A stretch of DNA of 64,000 nt from Patiriisocius sp047731265 (GCF_047731265.1 NZ_CP159835.1:2294001-2358000), one strand, 5' to 3'. Counted from the first letter of the stretch, positions 1-9,998 are shown. Program-made: numbers and translations. Notes: a model not told the origin generated them from the letters alone.

Positions 1-1
1 A

Positions 2-3000
2 ATTGCAATAACCAATGTAATTTGTTTTGGTAATGATTCAGGTTCTTTAGACTTAACAGTAACCGGAGGAACTCCTCCATATTCATTTGCTTGGAGTCCA
101 GGTGGTGAAATAACAGAAGATCTTTTCAGTTTAACATCAGGAACATATTCAGTTTTAATTACGGATGCTAATGGTTGTACAACAACAAATAGTGCAGAAG
201 TATTAGAGCCTTCAGAAGGATTAACATTAACAATTAGTTCTCAAACAGATATTTTATGTGAAACATTTGGTTCTGTAACGGTAATAGCTGCCGGGGGAAA
301 TCCACCTTATTCGTATAACTTAGATGGTGGCATTTTTCAATCTTCAGGAACATTCAACAATCTAACTGAAGGAGTATACAATATCAGTGTATTAGGTGCT
401 AATAATTGTGATGCTTCAATTGAAATTACAATTCTTGAAAATTGTACACTTGCTATAGAAGATATTAATAATACGTTTATAAACCTTCCTGTTTCAGGAA
501 ATGTGTTAACAAATGATATTGATGCTGAAGGCGATACTCAAACAGTTACAACTACTACAGTTACAACTGTACAGGGTGTTTTAATAACAATAAACCCAAC
601 AACAGGTGAATATAACTATACACCTCCTACTGATTATGAAGGAGAAGATAGTTTTGAATACAGTATAGTAGATAACGGTAGCCCACAAGCTTCCGATTCT
701 GCAACAGTTTATATCGAGATTATGTCTTATCTCAATAATCGTCCGGTAGCTAATGCCGATACCAACACAACCGAGATGGATGTAGCAGTATCTGGTAATG
801 TATTGGTTAATGATTTTCATCCAGATGGTAATACAATAGTGGTTACAACTAACACAACACCTTTAAATGGTAGTGTTGTTGTAAATCCTGATGGAAGTTA
901 TATATATACACCAGATCTAGGTTTCATTGGACAAGATATCTTTACTTATACAATCTGTGATAATGGTACACCAGTATTATGTGATACTGCAGTGGTGATT
1001 ATTCAAATAATCCCAGATGATAGAAACATAACAGTTGCGAATGATGATGCTTATTATGGATTTGCTGATATGAATATATCTGGTAACTTAATGGACAATG
1101 ATTTTGATCCAGAAGGAGATAATCAATTAGTAGATACACCATCACCTGTAAGTGGTCCTAGTAATGGTATCTTGGTATTGAATGTCGATGGTAGTTTTAC
1201 CTATACTCCAAATGCTGGATATACAGGAACTGATCAGTTTGTGTATTCTATATTTGACAATGGTACACCAGTAGCAACAGATCTTGCAGTGGTTTATCTT
1301 ACTGTTAATATAGCGTCTTCAATTGCAATTATCAAGACAGGCGTTTTCAACGAAGTTAACGGCAACGACTGCGCGGATGCAGAGATAGATACAGTAACAT
1401 ACACATTCACGGTTACTAACGAAGGAGGCTCAGCGATTACATCAGTAACGGTAACGGATCCATTATTAGGAGGTTTGTTAACGGCTATTCCCACAGGAGA
1501 TACCGATGGTGATAATGAATTAGATGTAACAGAAACGTGGGTATATGTTCAAGGCTATACGATCACCCAATCAGACATCGATACGGGAAGCATTAGCAAT
1601 CAGGCTACTGCTGATGGAACAGGATCGACAGGTCCAGTAAGTGATCTTTCAGATGATAATTTAACCACTGAAGATGATGTTACCGTAACGGTTTTATGTC
1701 AAAACGATAGTATCGCACTTATCAAGACTGGTGTATTTAATGATTCCAATGGTGATTCGTGTGCAGATGTAGATGAGACGATTACCTATAGTTTTACTGT
1801 TATCAATAATGGAAACACAACGATTGGTAATATCGCTATCACTGATGCGCTTGTAAATGTACAAGGAGGTCCCATCACATTGGCGCCAGGAGCAACAGAC
1901 AATACAACGTTTACAGCAACATACTTAATTACCCAAGCAAATATTGATAATGGCAACGTTACCAATACTGCCACTGCATCAGGATTTAATCCTTTGGGCG
2001 TTGTTGTAAGTGATATCTCGGATGATAGTAGTGAATTAGAAGATGATGTTACCATAACGGTGTTATGTCAAAACGATAGTATCGCACTTATCAAGACCGG
2101 TGTATTTAATGATTCCAATGGTGATTCGTGTGCAGATGTAGATGAGACGATTACCTATAGTTTTACCGTTATCAATAATGGAAACACAACGATTGGTAAT
2201 ATCGCTATCACTGATGCGCTTGTAAATGTACAAGGAGGTCCCATCACATTGGCACCAGGACAGACAGATACAACAACATTTACGGCAACGTACTTAATTA
2301 TACAGCCAGACATTAATACTGGAAGTGTTACCAATACAGCTACTGCATCTGGATTTAATCCTTTGGGCGTTGTTGTAAGTGATATTTCGGATGTTGCTAG
2401 TGAATTAGAAGACGCTCCAACAGTTACATTGCTTTGTAACAATGCGGTTATTGCCTTAATCAAAACTGGTATTCCTACCGATGAGAATGGGGATGGTTGT
2501 ATTGATCTTGGAGAAACTATTGTATACGATTTTGTGGTTACTAACTTAGGGAATGTGACCTTAACCAATGTTATCGTAACCGATCCAATGATCACGGTAA
2601 ACGGAGGTTCCATAACTTTATTTGCTGGCGACAGTGATACTGAGACGTTCTCAGGCAGCTATACTATTGTTCAGTCAGATATAGACGCTGGTCAAGTAAG
2701 TAATCAAGCGATAGCGGAAGGACTCGATCCTTTGGGAGTTGTGGTGAATGATCTTTCTGATAATAATAGTAATTTAGAAGATGATGCAACGATATCCTTA
2801 TTGTGTCAAGACCCAATTATAGCTCTTGAGAAGACAGGAATATTTAATGATGAGAACTCAAATCTGATTTCTGAAGTAGGGGAGACAATTAGCTACACAT
2901 TTGTTGTCACTAATAGGGGTAATGTAACGTTATTTAATATTGCGATTGTAGATCCATTTCCAAGAGTCGTTATAGAAGGTGGGCCTATATTCCAGTTACT

Positions 3001-3538
3001 ACCGGGTGAGATAGACGATACTACTTTTACCGCAACCTATACAATAACAGCTCAGGATATTGAAAACGGCGAGGTTTTAAATCAAGCTATAGTAAGCGCT
3101 ACCACTTTTGATGGAGATGAAGTAACAGATTTATCTGATGATCCAACAGATTTTACAGATGCCGATTCAGATGGTGACGGTGATCCTGATGATATTACCG
3201 TAGTTATTTTACCTAACGTAGATGCGCCATTCGATGTATTTAATGCAGTTTCACCTGACGGAAACAATCAAAATGACTTCTTCTTGATTCAAGGAATAAG
3301 TGAGTTCCCAGATAATACTGTTGAGATTTATAACAGATGGGGAGTCTTGGTTTGGGAAGCTTCCGGTTACGGAGGGTCTAATGATGCAGAGAATGTCTTT
3401 GTAGGAGAGTCCAATGGTCGAGCCACCGTTTCTCAAGATAAATTATTGGTCACCGGTACGTATTACTATGTAATTAAATTTAATGGTAATAACCCAGGAC
3501 AAGACAGTTACGCAGGTTACTTATATTTAAACAGATAA
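2..3538 (+). CDS. SprB-like T9SS type B adhesin, 5' end missing
   Basis: The frame is already open at base 2, so the gene starts outside the window; the first internal ATG at 503 is not a credible start. The first 150 or so visible residues look like SprB-type repeats with GGTPPYSF and GGNPPYSY motifs. Three cadherin/Big-like Ig domains follow (about 450-1310), each with a 'GN-L-NDxDxDG' type motif, then five DUF11-like domains beginning 'IALIKTGVF'. The last 100 or so residues match the gliding-motility-associated C-terminal domain, the T9SS type B sorting signal: SPDGNNQNDFF, then NRWG, ending LYLNR. The family is exported by T9SS and displayed on the surface for gliding or adhesion. The 3' part from 1322 is almost identical to the end of the giant adhesin at 21389. 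A PorP/SprF gene follows after 60 nt, the usual partner. Confidence 0.9.
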   Translation: MAITNVICFGNDSGSLDLTVTGGTPPYSFAWSPGGEITEDLFSLTSGTYSVLITDANGCTTTNSAEVLEPSEGLTLTISSQTDILCETFGSVTVIAAGGNPPYSYNLDGGIFQSSGTFNNLTEGVYNISVLGANNCDASIEITILENCTLAIEDINNTFINLPVSGNVLTNDIDAEGDTQTVTTTTVTTVQGVLITINPTTGEYNYTPPTDYEGEDSFEYSIVDNGSPQASDSATVYIEIMSYLNNRPVANADTNTTEMDVAVSGNVLVNDFHPDGNTIVVTTNTTPLNGSVVVNPDGSYIYTPDLGFIGQDIFTYTICDNGTPVLCDTAVVIIQIIPDDRNITVANDDAYYGFADMNISGNLMDNDFDPEGDNQLVDTPSPVSGPSNGILVLNVDGSFTYTPNAGYTGTDQFVYSIFDNGTPVATDLAVVYLTVNIASSIAIIKTGVFNEVNGNDCADAEIDTVTYTFTVTNEGGSAITSVTVTDPLLGGLLTAIPTGDTDGDNELDVTETWVYVQGYTITQSDIDTGSISNQATADGTGSTGPVSDLSDDNLTTEDDVTVTVLCQNDSIALIKTGVFNDSNGDSCADVDETITYSFTVINNGNTTIGNIAITDALVNVQGGPITLAPGATDNTTFTATYLITQANIDNGNVTNTATASGFNPLGVVVSDISDDSSELEDDVTITVLCQNDSIALIKTGVFNDSNGDSCADVDETITYSFTVINNGNTTIGNIAITDALVNVQGGPITLAPGQTDTTTFTATYLIIQPDINTGSVTNTATASGFNPLGVVVSDISDVASELEDAPTVTLLCNNAVIALIKTGIPTDENGDGCIDLGETIVYDFVVTNLGNVTLTNVIVTDPMITVNGGSITLFAGDSDTETFSGSYTIVQSDIDAGQVSNQAIAEGLDPLGVVVNDLSDNNSNLEDDATISLLCQDPIIALEKTGIFNDENSNLISEVGETISYTFVVTNRGNVTLFNIAIVDPFPRVVIEGGPIFQLLPGEIDDTTFTATYTITAQDIENGEVLNQAIVSATTFDGDEVTDLSDDPTDFTDADSDGDGDPDDITVVILPNVDAPFDVFNAVSPDGNNQNDFFLIQGISEFPDNTVEIYNRWGVLVWEASGYGGSNDAENVFVGESNGRATVSQDKLLVTGTYYYVIKFNGNNPGQDSYAGYLYLNR

Positions 3539-3598
3539 CAATCAATTAGTTTGATATCCGATTGTTTTAAAGAGCACTCGGTCAACAAAATATTTATT

Positions 3599-4543
3599 AT
3601 GAGACAAAGTCATTTAATTATACTACTAGTATTATTAGCGGGTGGACTACTAACAGTTCAAGGGCAGCAGGATCCTCAGTATACCCAGTATATGTACAAT
3701 ACTCAGGTAGTCAATCCTGGTTATGCAGGCTCAAGAGATGCCTTAAGTTTTGGATTACTATTGAGAAGTCAATGGGTAGGATTAGAGGGTTCCCCTCAAA
3801 CAGGAACCTTTACTATAGATTCTCCATTAGGTTTTAATGAGAATATGGGTTTAGGTCTATCAATAGTAGCTGAAGAAATAGGCCCTGCAGTGGAGACTAA
3901 TTTTACGATTGATTATTCATACCGCATTCAAATATCTGACGCTGGTAAACTGGCCTTTGGTTTAAAAGCTGGAATGCATTTATTGGACGTTGATTTTACA
4001 AAGTTGAATATTGCTGATGCAAATGATCCAAGATTTCAGAATAATATTGATAATAAATTCCAGCCACAGATAGGAGCTGGTGTTTATTATAGTACAAATA
4101 AGTTTTATGCAGGCTTATCTGTTCCAAACTTTTTGAATACCAAACACTTTGATGAAGGTAGTTTAGCCAATACTACTATAGAGAGTGTTCCTCAAGAAAA
4201 CTTACACTACTTTTTTATTACGGGCTATGTATTTGATATAAATGAGAATTTAAAGTTGAAGCCTGCATTCTTAGGTAAAGTAGTTGGAGGTTCTCCACTT
4301 CAAGCAGATGTTTCTTTGAATGCCCTTATTAATAATAAGTTTACATTAGGAGCTGCATATCGTTTTAGTGCAGCAGTAAGTGCCATGGCAGGATTTCAAG
4401 TGTCTGATGGATTATTTATTGGTCTGGGATATGATTACCAAACGACATCGTTAGAGACCTATAGTGACGGTTCATACGAGCTGATCTTCCGTTTTGATGT
4501 ATTCAAGAAACCAGAACGTGTATTAACACCACGTTTCTTTTAA
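3599..4543 (+). CDS. PorP/SprF family type IX secretion membrane protein (copy A)
   Basis: This is a 314-aa outer-membrane protein of the PorP/SprF family, which pairs with a particular T9SS type B substrate and helps anchor or secrete it. The N-terminus (MRQSHLIILLVLLAGG, then VQGQ) is a signal peptide. The mature protein opens with QDPQYTQYMYN and NPGYAGSR, the family signature, and continues as beta-barrel-like sequence to a short FF end. The frame is open to an ATG at 3551, but that start would put 16 polar residues ahead of the signal peptide, so I use 3599. It lies 60 nt after the adhesin and 96 nt before the OmpA-family gene. Copy B at 21450 encodes the identical protein. Confidence 0.92.
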   Translation: MRQSHLIILLVLLAGGLLTVQGQQDPQYTQYMYNTQVVNPGYAGSRDALSFGLLLRSQWVGLEGSPQTGTFTIDSPLGFNENMGLGLSIVAEEIGPAVETNFTIDYSYRIQISDAGKLAFGLKAGMHLLDVDFTKLNIADANDPRFQNNIDNKFQPQIGAGVYYSTNKFYAGLSVPNFLNTKHFDEGSLANTTIESVPQENLHYFFITGYVFDINENLKLKPAFLGKVVGGSPLQADVSLNALINNKFTLGAAYRFSAAVSAMAGFQVSDGLFIGLGYDYQTTSLETYSDGSYELIFRFDVFKKPERVLTPRFF

Positions 4544-4639
4544 AAGGATTAAGATTTTAATTGCGATGTGTTTCATTTAGGAATGATTCAACAAGCATAG
4601 TAACTAAAGATTAAGAACGTATAATTTATTTGGGTCATT

Positions 4640-6613
4640 ATGAAATTAAGTTCAAAGAATATTTTGATAATATTACTACTGGTACTTATAAGTACCAGTG
4701 TAGCTTTTTCACAGCAAAATCAGCTTAAGAAAGCAGATAAGGAGTTTGATAGATACGCATATACAGATGCGAGAGAGATCTATCTTAAAGTAGTCGAAGA
4801 TGGATACGCTTCGCCAGAGATTTACAAAAAACTAGGCGATACGTATTATTGGAATAGTGATTATCGCAATGCTTCAAAGTGGTATGCTCGCTTAGTAGAT
4901 CAATTTCCTTCTCAAACAGAAGCTTCATATTATTTACGAGCCGCTCAAAGTTTGAAAAGTGTAGGTAACTATGAGGATTCTGATAAGATGATGGAATCAT
5001 ACATAGCCATAACAGGGGACAATCTTGTAGCCCAAAACTATGAAAAGAACAAAGATTATTTAAGTCAAATCGCCTTTAAATCCAAGGACTACGAGTTAGA
5101 GAAGACTGCTATAAGTACTGCTTCCTCAGATTTTGGTTCTGCGTATTATTTAGGAAGCGTTGTTTTTGCTTCCTCCGAAGGCAGTACCGGTGATAAGACT
5201 TATGCTTGGACAGATGCACCTTATTTAGATCTTTTTGTAGCAAATAGGGACAGTCTAGGCAAGCTTACCAATAAAGAGCGGCTCTCGGATGTTATCAATA
5301 CTAAATACCATGAATCTTCTGCGGTATTTACAAAAGACGGAAATACGATCTATTTTACCAGGAATAATTTCATAAAAGGTAGGGCAGGAAAAGATAAAGA
5401 TAAGACGGTTCGATTAAAGTTGTATCGCGCTGTAAAAGGTGACGATGGTAACTGGGGCGATGTAGCGGAGCTTCCCTTTAATAGTAAAGAGTATTCTACT
5501 GCGCATCCAGCCTTGAGTTTGGATGAGGAAAGGCTTTATTTTAGCAGTGATATGCCGGGTACGTATGGTATGAGTGATTTATGGTCTGTTGATATTTTAG
5601 GAGAAAATACTTATAGTGAACCTGTAAATTTAGGTGAGACAATCAATACAGAAACCAGAGAGTCCTTTCCTTTTATTAGTGAGAAAGGGAATCTGTATTT
5701 TTCAACCGATGGCAGACCTGGTTTAGGTGGCTATGATATTTTTTCAGGGCCAATTACTGCTGATGGAGTTGTGGGTGATATAGTTAATATTGGGGTGCCC
5801 GCAAATAGTAATCAAGATGATTTTGGGATTATCATCGAAGAGGATAAAAATCTTGGGTATTTATCTTCAAATCGTGATGGTACATCAGGTAGTAGTGGTG
5901 ATGATATTTATCGTATTCAGTTTGCAAAATGTCAAGTTATTGTAGCCGGAACTGTGATTGATGCCAAAACAAAATCTCCAATATCTATGGCACTTGTAAA
6001 GTTATTAGATTTTGAGAATAATGAGTTAGCAGAAGCCATAGCAGATATCGATGGGAAATATATATTTCCAGAAACGGTAGATTGCAAACGTCAATTTACA
6101 GTCCGTTCAAGTAAGCAAGATTACGATAGTAACGAAACAATCATTCAGCCTCAAGAAGAATCGATTGTACTAGATATAACCATCCCTTTAACAAATGAAG
6201 AATGTACAATATACGATCTAGGATGCAAATTACTGGAACCTATCTATTTTGATTTTGACAAAAGCTTTATAAGAGCAGATGCAGAAATTGAGATTTACAA
6301 AATTTTGACTGCCATGAAACTATATCCTGATTTATTGATTCATATTGAGTCGCATACAGATTCTCGTGGTAATGACCAATACAATGAATCATTGAGTGAT
6401 AGAAGAGCGCAATCTACACGTGATTGGTTAATTGCAAATGGTATTGCCGCCAATAGGTTAAGCGCAAAAGGCTATGGGGAGTATCAATTACTCAACCAAT
6501 GTTCAGAGGTTGTAGAATGCACAGAAGAAGAGCACCAGCTTAACAGAAGATCAATGTTTATTATTAAAAATAATAATAGCAGATTTGACAATAGTGCCAA
6601 TGAAAGAAAATAG
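4640..6613 (+). CDS. OmpA family protein with TPR, PD40-like and regulatory domains, PorE-like (copy A)
   Basis: This 657-aa envelope protein probably links a T9SS outer-membrane complex to peptidoglycan. Domains in order are: signal peptide (MKLSSKNILIILLLVL... to about residue 25), TPR-like helices (about 25-130), a WD40/PD40-type beta-propeller region (about 160-430, with repeats such as 'LYFSSDMPGTYGMSDLW'), a carboxypeptidase-regulatory-like domain (about 430-520), and an OmpA C-terminal domain (about 534-640) with YFDFDKS, SHTDSRG and NRRS. This order matches PorE of Porphyromonas gingivalis and relatives next to PorP/SprF genes. It ends 18 nt before a strong terminator, so adhesin, PorP/SprF and this gene form a three-gene unit. 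Confidence 0.9.
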   Translation: MKLSSKNILIILLLVLISTSVAFSQQNQLKKADKEFDRYAYTDAREIYLKVVEDGYASPEIYKKLGDTYYWNSDYRNASKWYARLVDQFPSQTEASYYLRAAQSLKSVGNYEDSDKMMESYIAITGDNLVAQNYEKNKDYLSQIAFKSKDYELEKTAISTASSDFGSAYYLGSVVFASSEGSTGDKTYAWTDAPYLDLFVANRDSLGKLTNKERLSDVINTKYHESSAVFTKDGNTIYFTRNNFIKGRAGKDKDKTVRLKLYRAVKGDDGNWGDVAELPFNSKEYSTAHPALSLDEERLYFSSDMPGTYGMSDLWSVDILGENTYSEPVNLGETINTETRESFPFISEKGNLYFSTDGRPGLGGYDIFSGPITADGVVGDIVNIGVPANSNQDDFGIIIEEDKNLGYLSSNRDGTSGSSGDDIYRIQFAKCQVIVAGTVIDAKTKSPISMALVKLLDFENNELAEAIADIDGKYIFPETVDCKRQFTVRSSKQDYDSNETIIQPQEESIVLDITIPLTNEECTIYDLGCKLLEPIYFDFDKSFIRADAEIEIYKILTAMKLYPDLLIHIESHTDSRGNDQYNESLSDRRAQSTRDWLIANGIAANRLSAKGYGEYQLLNQCSEVVECTEEEHQLNRRSMFIIKNNNSRFDNSANERK

Positions 6614-6630
6614 GATTACATACTAAAATT

Positions 6631-6667
6631 AAAAAAGAGCGCTTCAATGTATGAAGCGCTCTTTTTT
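6631..6667 (+). terminator. Rho-independent terminator (copy A)
   Basis: The arms are agagcgcttca and tgaagcgctct with a 4-nt loop (atgt), flanked by A and T runs. It closes the adhesin-PorP-OmpA unit. The same hairpin stands at 24482-24517, where the duplicated block ends. Confidence 0.9.
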
Positions 6668-6948
6668 AATTTTATACACTTTATGAGTTAGTGTTCTTAA
6701 TTTTACAAAGTAAATAGCTGTGATGCCCCTTCATTATTAATTAATTAATTTTCAAGCTGCTTGCTTTTCATTGGGACTACATTATTAATGTATTTTAAGA
6801 GTTTTGGAAAAGGACTATTACAATTAGGGGGAGTTCAACAATGTCGCTAGTGTAAGAGATATTTACAATTTGCTTTTTTTTAGTAAAAAATGTGCTAGCG
6901 CTGTAAAGTTTCTTTTTTTTGTTTTGTAAATACTTAATTAACAGGTAT
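6668..6948. other. Intergenic stretch without recognisable gene
   Basis: AT-rich sequence between the copy A terminator and the prfC remnant. No open frame of note, tRNA or clear promoter was seen. It may include further decayed prfC sequence, but I cannot recognise any. Confidence 0.5.
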
Positions 6949-7875
6949 TTATTTCAAATACACTTTGAACAATGCAACAAACGCTAAACGGTCTCCATAC
7001 CTAGCATTCACGTTAGCGTAAATTTTAAACTCAATACTGAACATCTTTTTTTTAGACCCTATAAGGCGTGTGTTGCTATTTCGATAAAACAATCTAATAA
7101 TTATCGCATACTAAAATTGTTAAGTGCCGAGTCAAAGAAAACAGGTTGAAGTTCTCCTTCGAAATACTTACCTCGATTAAATCTTGAATAAATTCCTTAA
7201 ACCAGTTCTGATTCTTCTTGTAATTCTTTTATAGTTTTTTTGCCAATAAGTTTTGGCAGCTCTTTACTTTTAAAGTTTAATAGTTCCTTCAATATTTTAC
7301 GATTATCTCCGCTAAAGATATTACATTTCCCCTATATATTATAGATTCCTTTAAAATCATAGCCCATACCTATGGGAAGGAAAGTGATATTACCCTAAGT
7401 TCCAATTTTTGTTAGATTTCATCTAATAGTTTAAATATATCTTTTCCTTCACGACCTAATTTGTTTATAAAAACAATCATTGGGATGTTAGGCATTCTAC
7501 AAACTTCAACTAGTTTTTCGGTTTGTTCTTCTACGCCTTTGGCAACGTCAATAACTACAATAACACTATCAACTGCAGTAATTGTTCTAAAAGCATCTTC
7601 CGCAAAGTCTTTGTGTCTAGTGGTATCGAGAACATCAATCTTAATGTCTTGATATTTGAATGCCAATACTGAAATTGCAACAGAGATTCCACTTCGTCGC
7701 TCAATTTCCATAAAACCGCTAGTATTTCTTTTAATTTTATTCGATTTTACTGCACTAGTTTCTTGAATAGCACCACTAAATAGCAATAATTTTCTGTTAA
7801 TGTAGTTTTGCCAGCATCAGGATGTGAGATAATACCAAAGGTTCTACGGCATTTTATTTCATTGTTTAATGGCGT
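6949..7875 (-). pseudogene. prfC: Decayed peptide chain release factor 3 gene
   Basis: Read on the minus strand this is the N-terminal 60% of RF3, the GTPase that recycles RF1/RF2. Recognisable blocks in order are RRTFGIISHPDAGKTTLTE (G1), MEIERRSGISVA, DTTRHKDFAEDAF (G3, normally DTPGH), FINKLGREGKD (G4, normally NKLD), IGMGYDFKGIYNI, EGELQPVFF-SALNNF, LLDCFI and FKIYANV-RYGDRLAF. Lesions include a probable start codon changed to ACG at 7875, a one-base deletion after TLTE (near 7791), frameshifts after LLDEI, a stop before LLDCFI, and loss of the last 200 or so residues. A TATATTTG -7 box survives at 7897-7904. A 124-aa open frame (7412-7786) is a leftover piece. Confidence 0.88.
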
Positions 7876-7968
7876 ATAGTTATTGTAATTTTGTGTCAAA
7901 TATACGGGTTGTTTTTTGAAACTTTACACCAGTTATTTAAGGTTGTTTTAAGTTTTTATTCTGACAAG

Positions 7969-7992
7969 TTTATAGCTTTATAAAGCTATAAA
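7969..7992. repeat. 24-bp perfect palindrome
   Basis: The sequence from 7969 is its own reverse complement over 24 bp, with half-site tttatagcttta. It lies upstream of the prfC remnant in otherwise gene-free DNA. It could be an operator, a hairpin or a mobile-element footprint; nothing nearby decides. Confidence 0.6.
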
Positions 7993-8298
7993 AACATTGG
8001 ATTTAAGTGTAAATACTGACATACGGTTCCTACAAAAAAAAGATGGATATTTTCGAGTTTCTCGTAGTTGAACGAAATTTTTTATTCGTTCAGCGAAAAT
8101 CTAGGTTTTATTTAAATTTGTAATACATTTACGACCTATTTTTGTTGTTGTAATAGAGTTGAAAAATGTAAATTACATTTGCGTGCTCTCCAAAGTAACC
8201 ATTAGAGAGAATAATATTGGTAAAATGATAACTAGAATCATCAAAAAACATATTAACAGGTATAACAACTATTACACGATTGTTTCTCAAATTCAAAC

Positions 8299-8330
8299 TT
8301 TAGTCAAACACTTGAATTAGGAACACTTTC
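8299..8330 (+). repeat. Vestige of an ice-binding gene start
   Basis: Thirty-two bases here are identical to 8604-8635, which encode the signal-peptide end and first mature residues (FSQTLELGTLS) of the DUF3494 gene 305 bp downstream. Flanking bases do not match well and no long frame continues, so this is a fragment of a second decayed copy or a small local duplication. The rest of 7993-8540 shows no gene. Confidence 0.75.
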
Positions 8331-8540
8331 TACTTGTGAACATTTCAACTGTTTACGCTTTCGTGAAAATAGAATTGTTATTGCTTTAACATTTGTCGAT
8401 GGCAAAGTTGCAATAGGCAGTGTTGCTATAATAGCTGCCATAGTTGTTTAGGTTACGTAAAAATCATAAAAAGTAGCATATAATACACGAGTTATAGCTA
8501 TTAACTAGACTACGGAGCTACATTTTTAGAACTATTAATT

Positions 8541-9998
8541 ATGAATAAAAAACTACTTTTCAGTTTAACTACTATATCACTACTACTATTATCAAGTATT
8601 GGTTTTAGTCAAACACTTGAATTAGGAACACTTTCCTCTTTTGGAGCTTTTTCAGGTACCGGAGGAATTGCAAATAGTGGGCAAATAGAGGGCGATACCG
8701 GAACATACAACGGAATATTTAGTGGTAACGGATCTAATTCTGGTCAACAATACCCTTCCGGCAGCCCTACATCTGCACAAGCTCAAATAGATGTGCTTAG
8801 GGTATATGTACACCTTAGTGATGTTTTTGTTACAAATGCTGGTACCCACTCTTCAGTTTTTGGAAATGGAGAAACTATTTTCCCTGGCGTTTATTCTACA
8901 CCTGGCGCGGGCTCAGTAACTGGAACTCTTACTCTTGACGGGTTAGGGAACTCTGATGCTGTATTTATAATTAAATTTGAAGGAGCACTTACAGTTGGAG
9001 CAAGTGCAACGATTGTTTTATCTAATGGCACCAAAGCTGCTAATGTTTATTGGATTTCTGAAGGGGCTATAACTCTTGGAGCAAATAGTGTTGTAAGAGG
9101 GTCTGTATTCGCACATCCAGGAGGAATTACCGTTGGTGCAAATGGTACCATAGAAGGAAGATTGATTACCTCTGAAGGAGCTGTAACTGTTGGAGCTGGT
9201 GGTTCGTTAGTGATTCCTGTGGGACCTAGTGATATTCAAATAAATTGTTTAGGTACCTGCAATTCTAATCCGAATGTTGATATTTTAGGAAGTGTGAAAA
9301 GTTTTGCTATGTTTACTAGTTCTGGTGCTGTGTCAAATGCCGCTACATCTGGATTTATTGGTGATATTGGTACAAATGCAGGTGCTATAACTGGTATACA
9401 GACTGGTGCTACAACTCACGTAGGGAAAATATACCCTCCAGGCCCTATTGAAACAGCACAAGCCGCACAAGATTTAAGTAGCGCTTATAACCAGCTTATG
9501 GCTATACAAAGTACTGACCTTGGACATATTCCTCTTTTTGGAAATGGAGAAACGATGCAGCCTGGGGTTTATTATATAGCAGGAGCAGGAAGTTTACAAG
9601 GAACTATCGTTTTAGACGGTAATTTTGATCCCGATGCAATCTTTATTTTTAAGTTTTTAGGTGCATTTACAGTAACCGCACAATCCAAAATAATTTTGAA
9701 GAATGGCGCACGTCGTTGTAATATTTTTTGGGTTTCTGGAGCTGGAGGTACTGGCGCTATTGACATTGGTACATTTGCTTTTATGAAGGGAACATTTCTT
9801 GCCCACGGCGGAGCTTGTACCGCAGCAGCAAATGTAAATTTAGAGGGACGATTGCTTTCTACAGCTGGAGCAATAGGATTTAGCACAGGGGTAATTTATA
9901 ATGATACACTTTGTTTTGAAGATGAAATCGCTATTGTTAAGACAGGATTATTTGTTGATGCAAACGGAGATCAGTGTGATAGAAGATACTCACTGTAA
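8541..9998 (+). CDS. Ice-binding-like (tandem DUF3494) N-terminal part of a broken giant adhesin
   Basis: The 485-aa frame starts with a signal peptide (MNKKLLFSLTTISLLLLSSIGFSQ) and contains two DUF3494 domains, about residues 25-230 and 245-455. DUF3494 is the beta-solenoid fold of bacterial and algal ice-binding proteins. Both copies have the FPGVYS/QPGVYY motif, the 'LDGxxDxDAIFIFKF' strand and NVYW/NIFW. Parallel-coil motifs such as TVGANGTIEGRL follow. After residue 460 the protein enters a DUF11-like domain ('IAIVKTGLFVDANGDQC') and then runs out of frame to a TAA at 9996. It has no T9SS signal of its own. The following DNA, in the same frame from 10050, continues the expected domain series, so this is most likely the front part of one gene ending at 21389. 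Ice binding itself is inferred from fold only; many DUF3494 proteins are untested. Confidence 0.85.
   Translation: MNKKLLFSLTTISLLLLSSIGFSQTLELGTLSSFGAFSGTGGIANSGQIEGDTGTYNGIFSGNGSNSGQQYPSGSPTSAQAQIDVLRVYVHLSDVFVTNAGTHSSVFGNGETIFPGVYSTPGAGSVTGTLTLDGLGNSDAVFIIKFEGALTVGASATIVLSNGTKAANVYWISEGAITLGANSVVRGSVFAHPGGITVGANGTIEGRLITSEGAVTVGAGGSLVIPVGPSDIQINCLGTCNSNPNVDILGSVKSFAMFTSSGAVSNAATSGFIGDIGTNAGAITGIQTGATTHVGKIYPPGPIETAQAAQDLSSAYNQLMAIQSTDLGHIPLFGNGETMQPGVYYIAGAGSLQGTIVLDGNFDPDAIFIFKFLGAFTVTAQSKIILKNGARRCNIFWVSGAGGTGAIDIGTFAFMKGTFLAHGGACTAAANVNLEGRLLSTAGAIGFSTGVIYNDTLCFEDEIAIVKTGLFVDANGDQCDRRYSL

Larger units (their letters stand above)
1322..6666 (+). repeat. 5,345-bp direct repeat, copy A
   Basis: This block is repeated at 19173-24517 (offset 17,851). 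It covers the last 60% of the adhesin, the whole PorP/SprF gene, the whole OmpA-family gene and the terminator hairpin. By eye I find six substitutions, at 3059, 3202, 3376, 3449, 5218 and 6344, all A/G transitions. The two PorP/SprF proteins are identical and the two OmpA-family proteins differ by one Ile/Val. The left edge lies inside a DUF11-like domain at the motif attgcaattatcaa; the right edge lies in the T-run of the terminator. Confidence 0.97.

Noticed and set aside
1294..3436. Several minus-strand open frames of 60-150 codons, mirrored at 19160-21287
   Set aside because: They are shadows of the strongly biased plus-strand repeat codons; they have no starts, motifs or signals of their own.
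3551..3598. Longer start for the PorP/SprF genes (3551 and 21402)
   Set aside because: It adds 16 non-hydrophobic residues before an otherwise standard signal peptide.
7461..7652. 63-codon plus-strand frame in the prfC region
   Set aside because: It is antisense to recognisable RF3 sequence and shows no features of its own.
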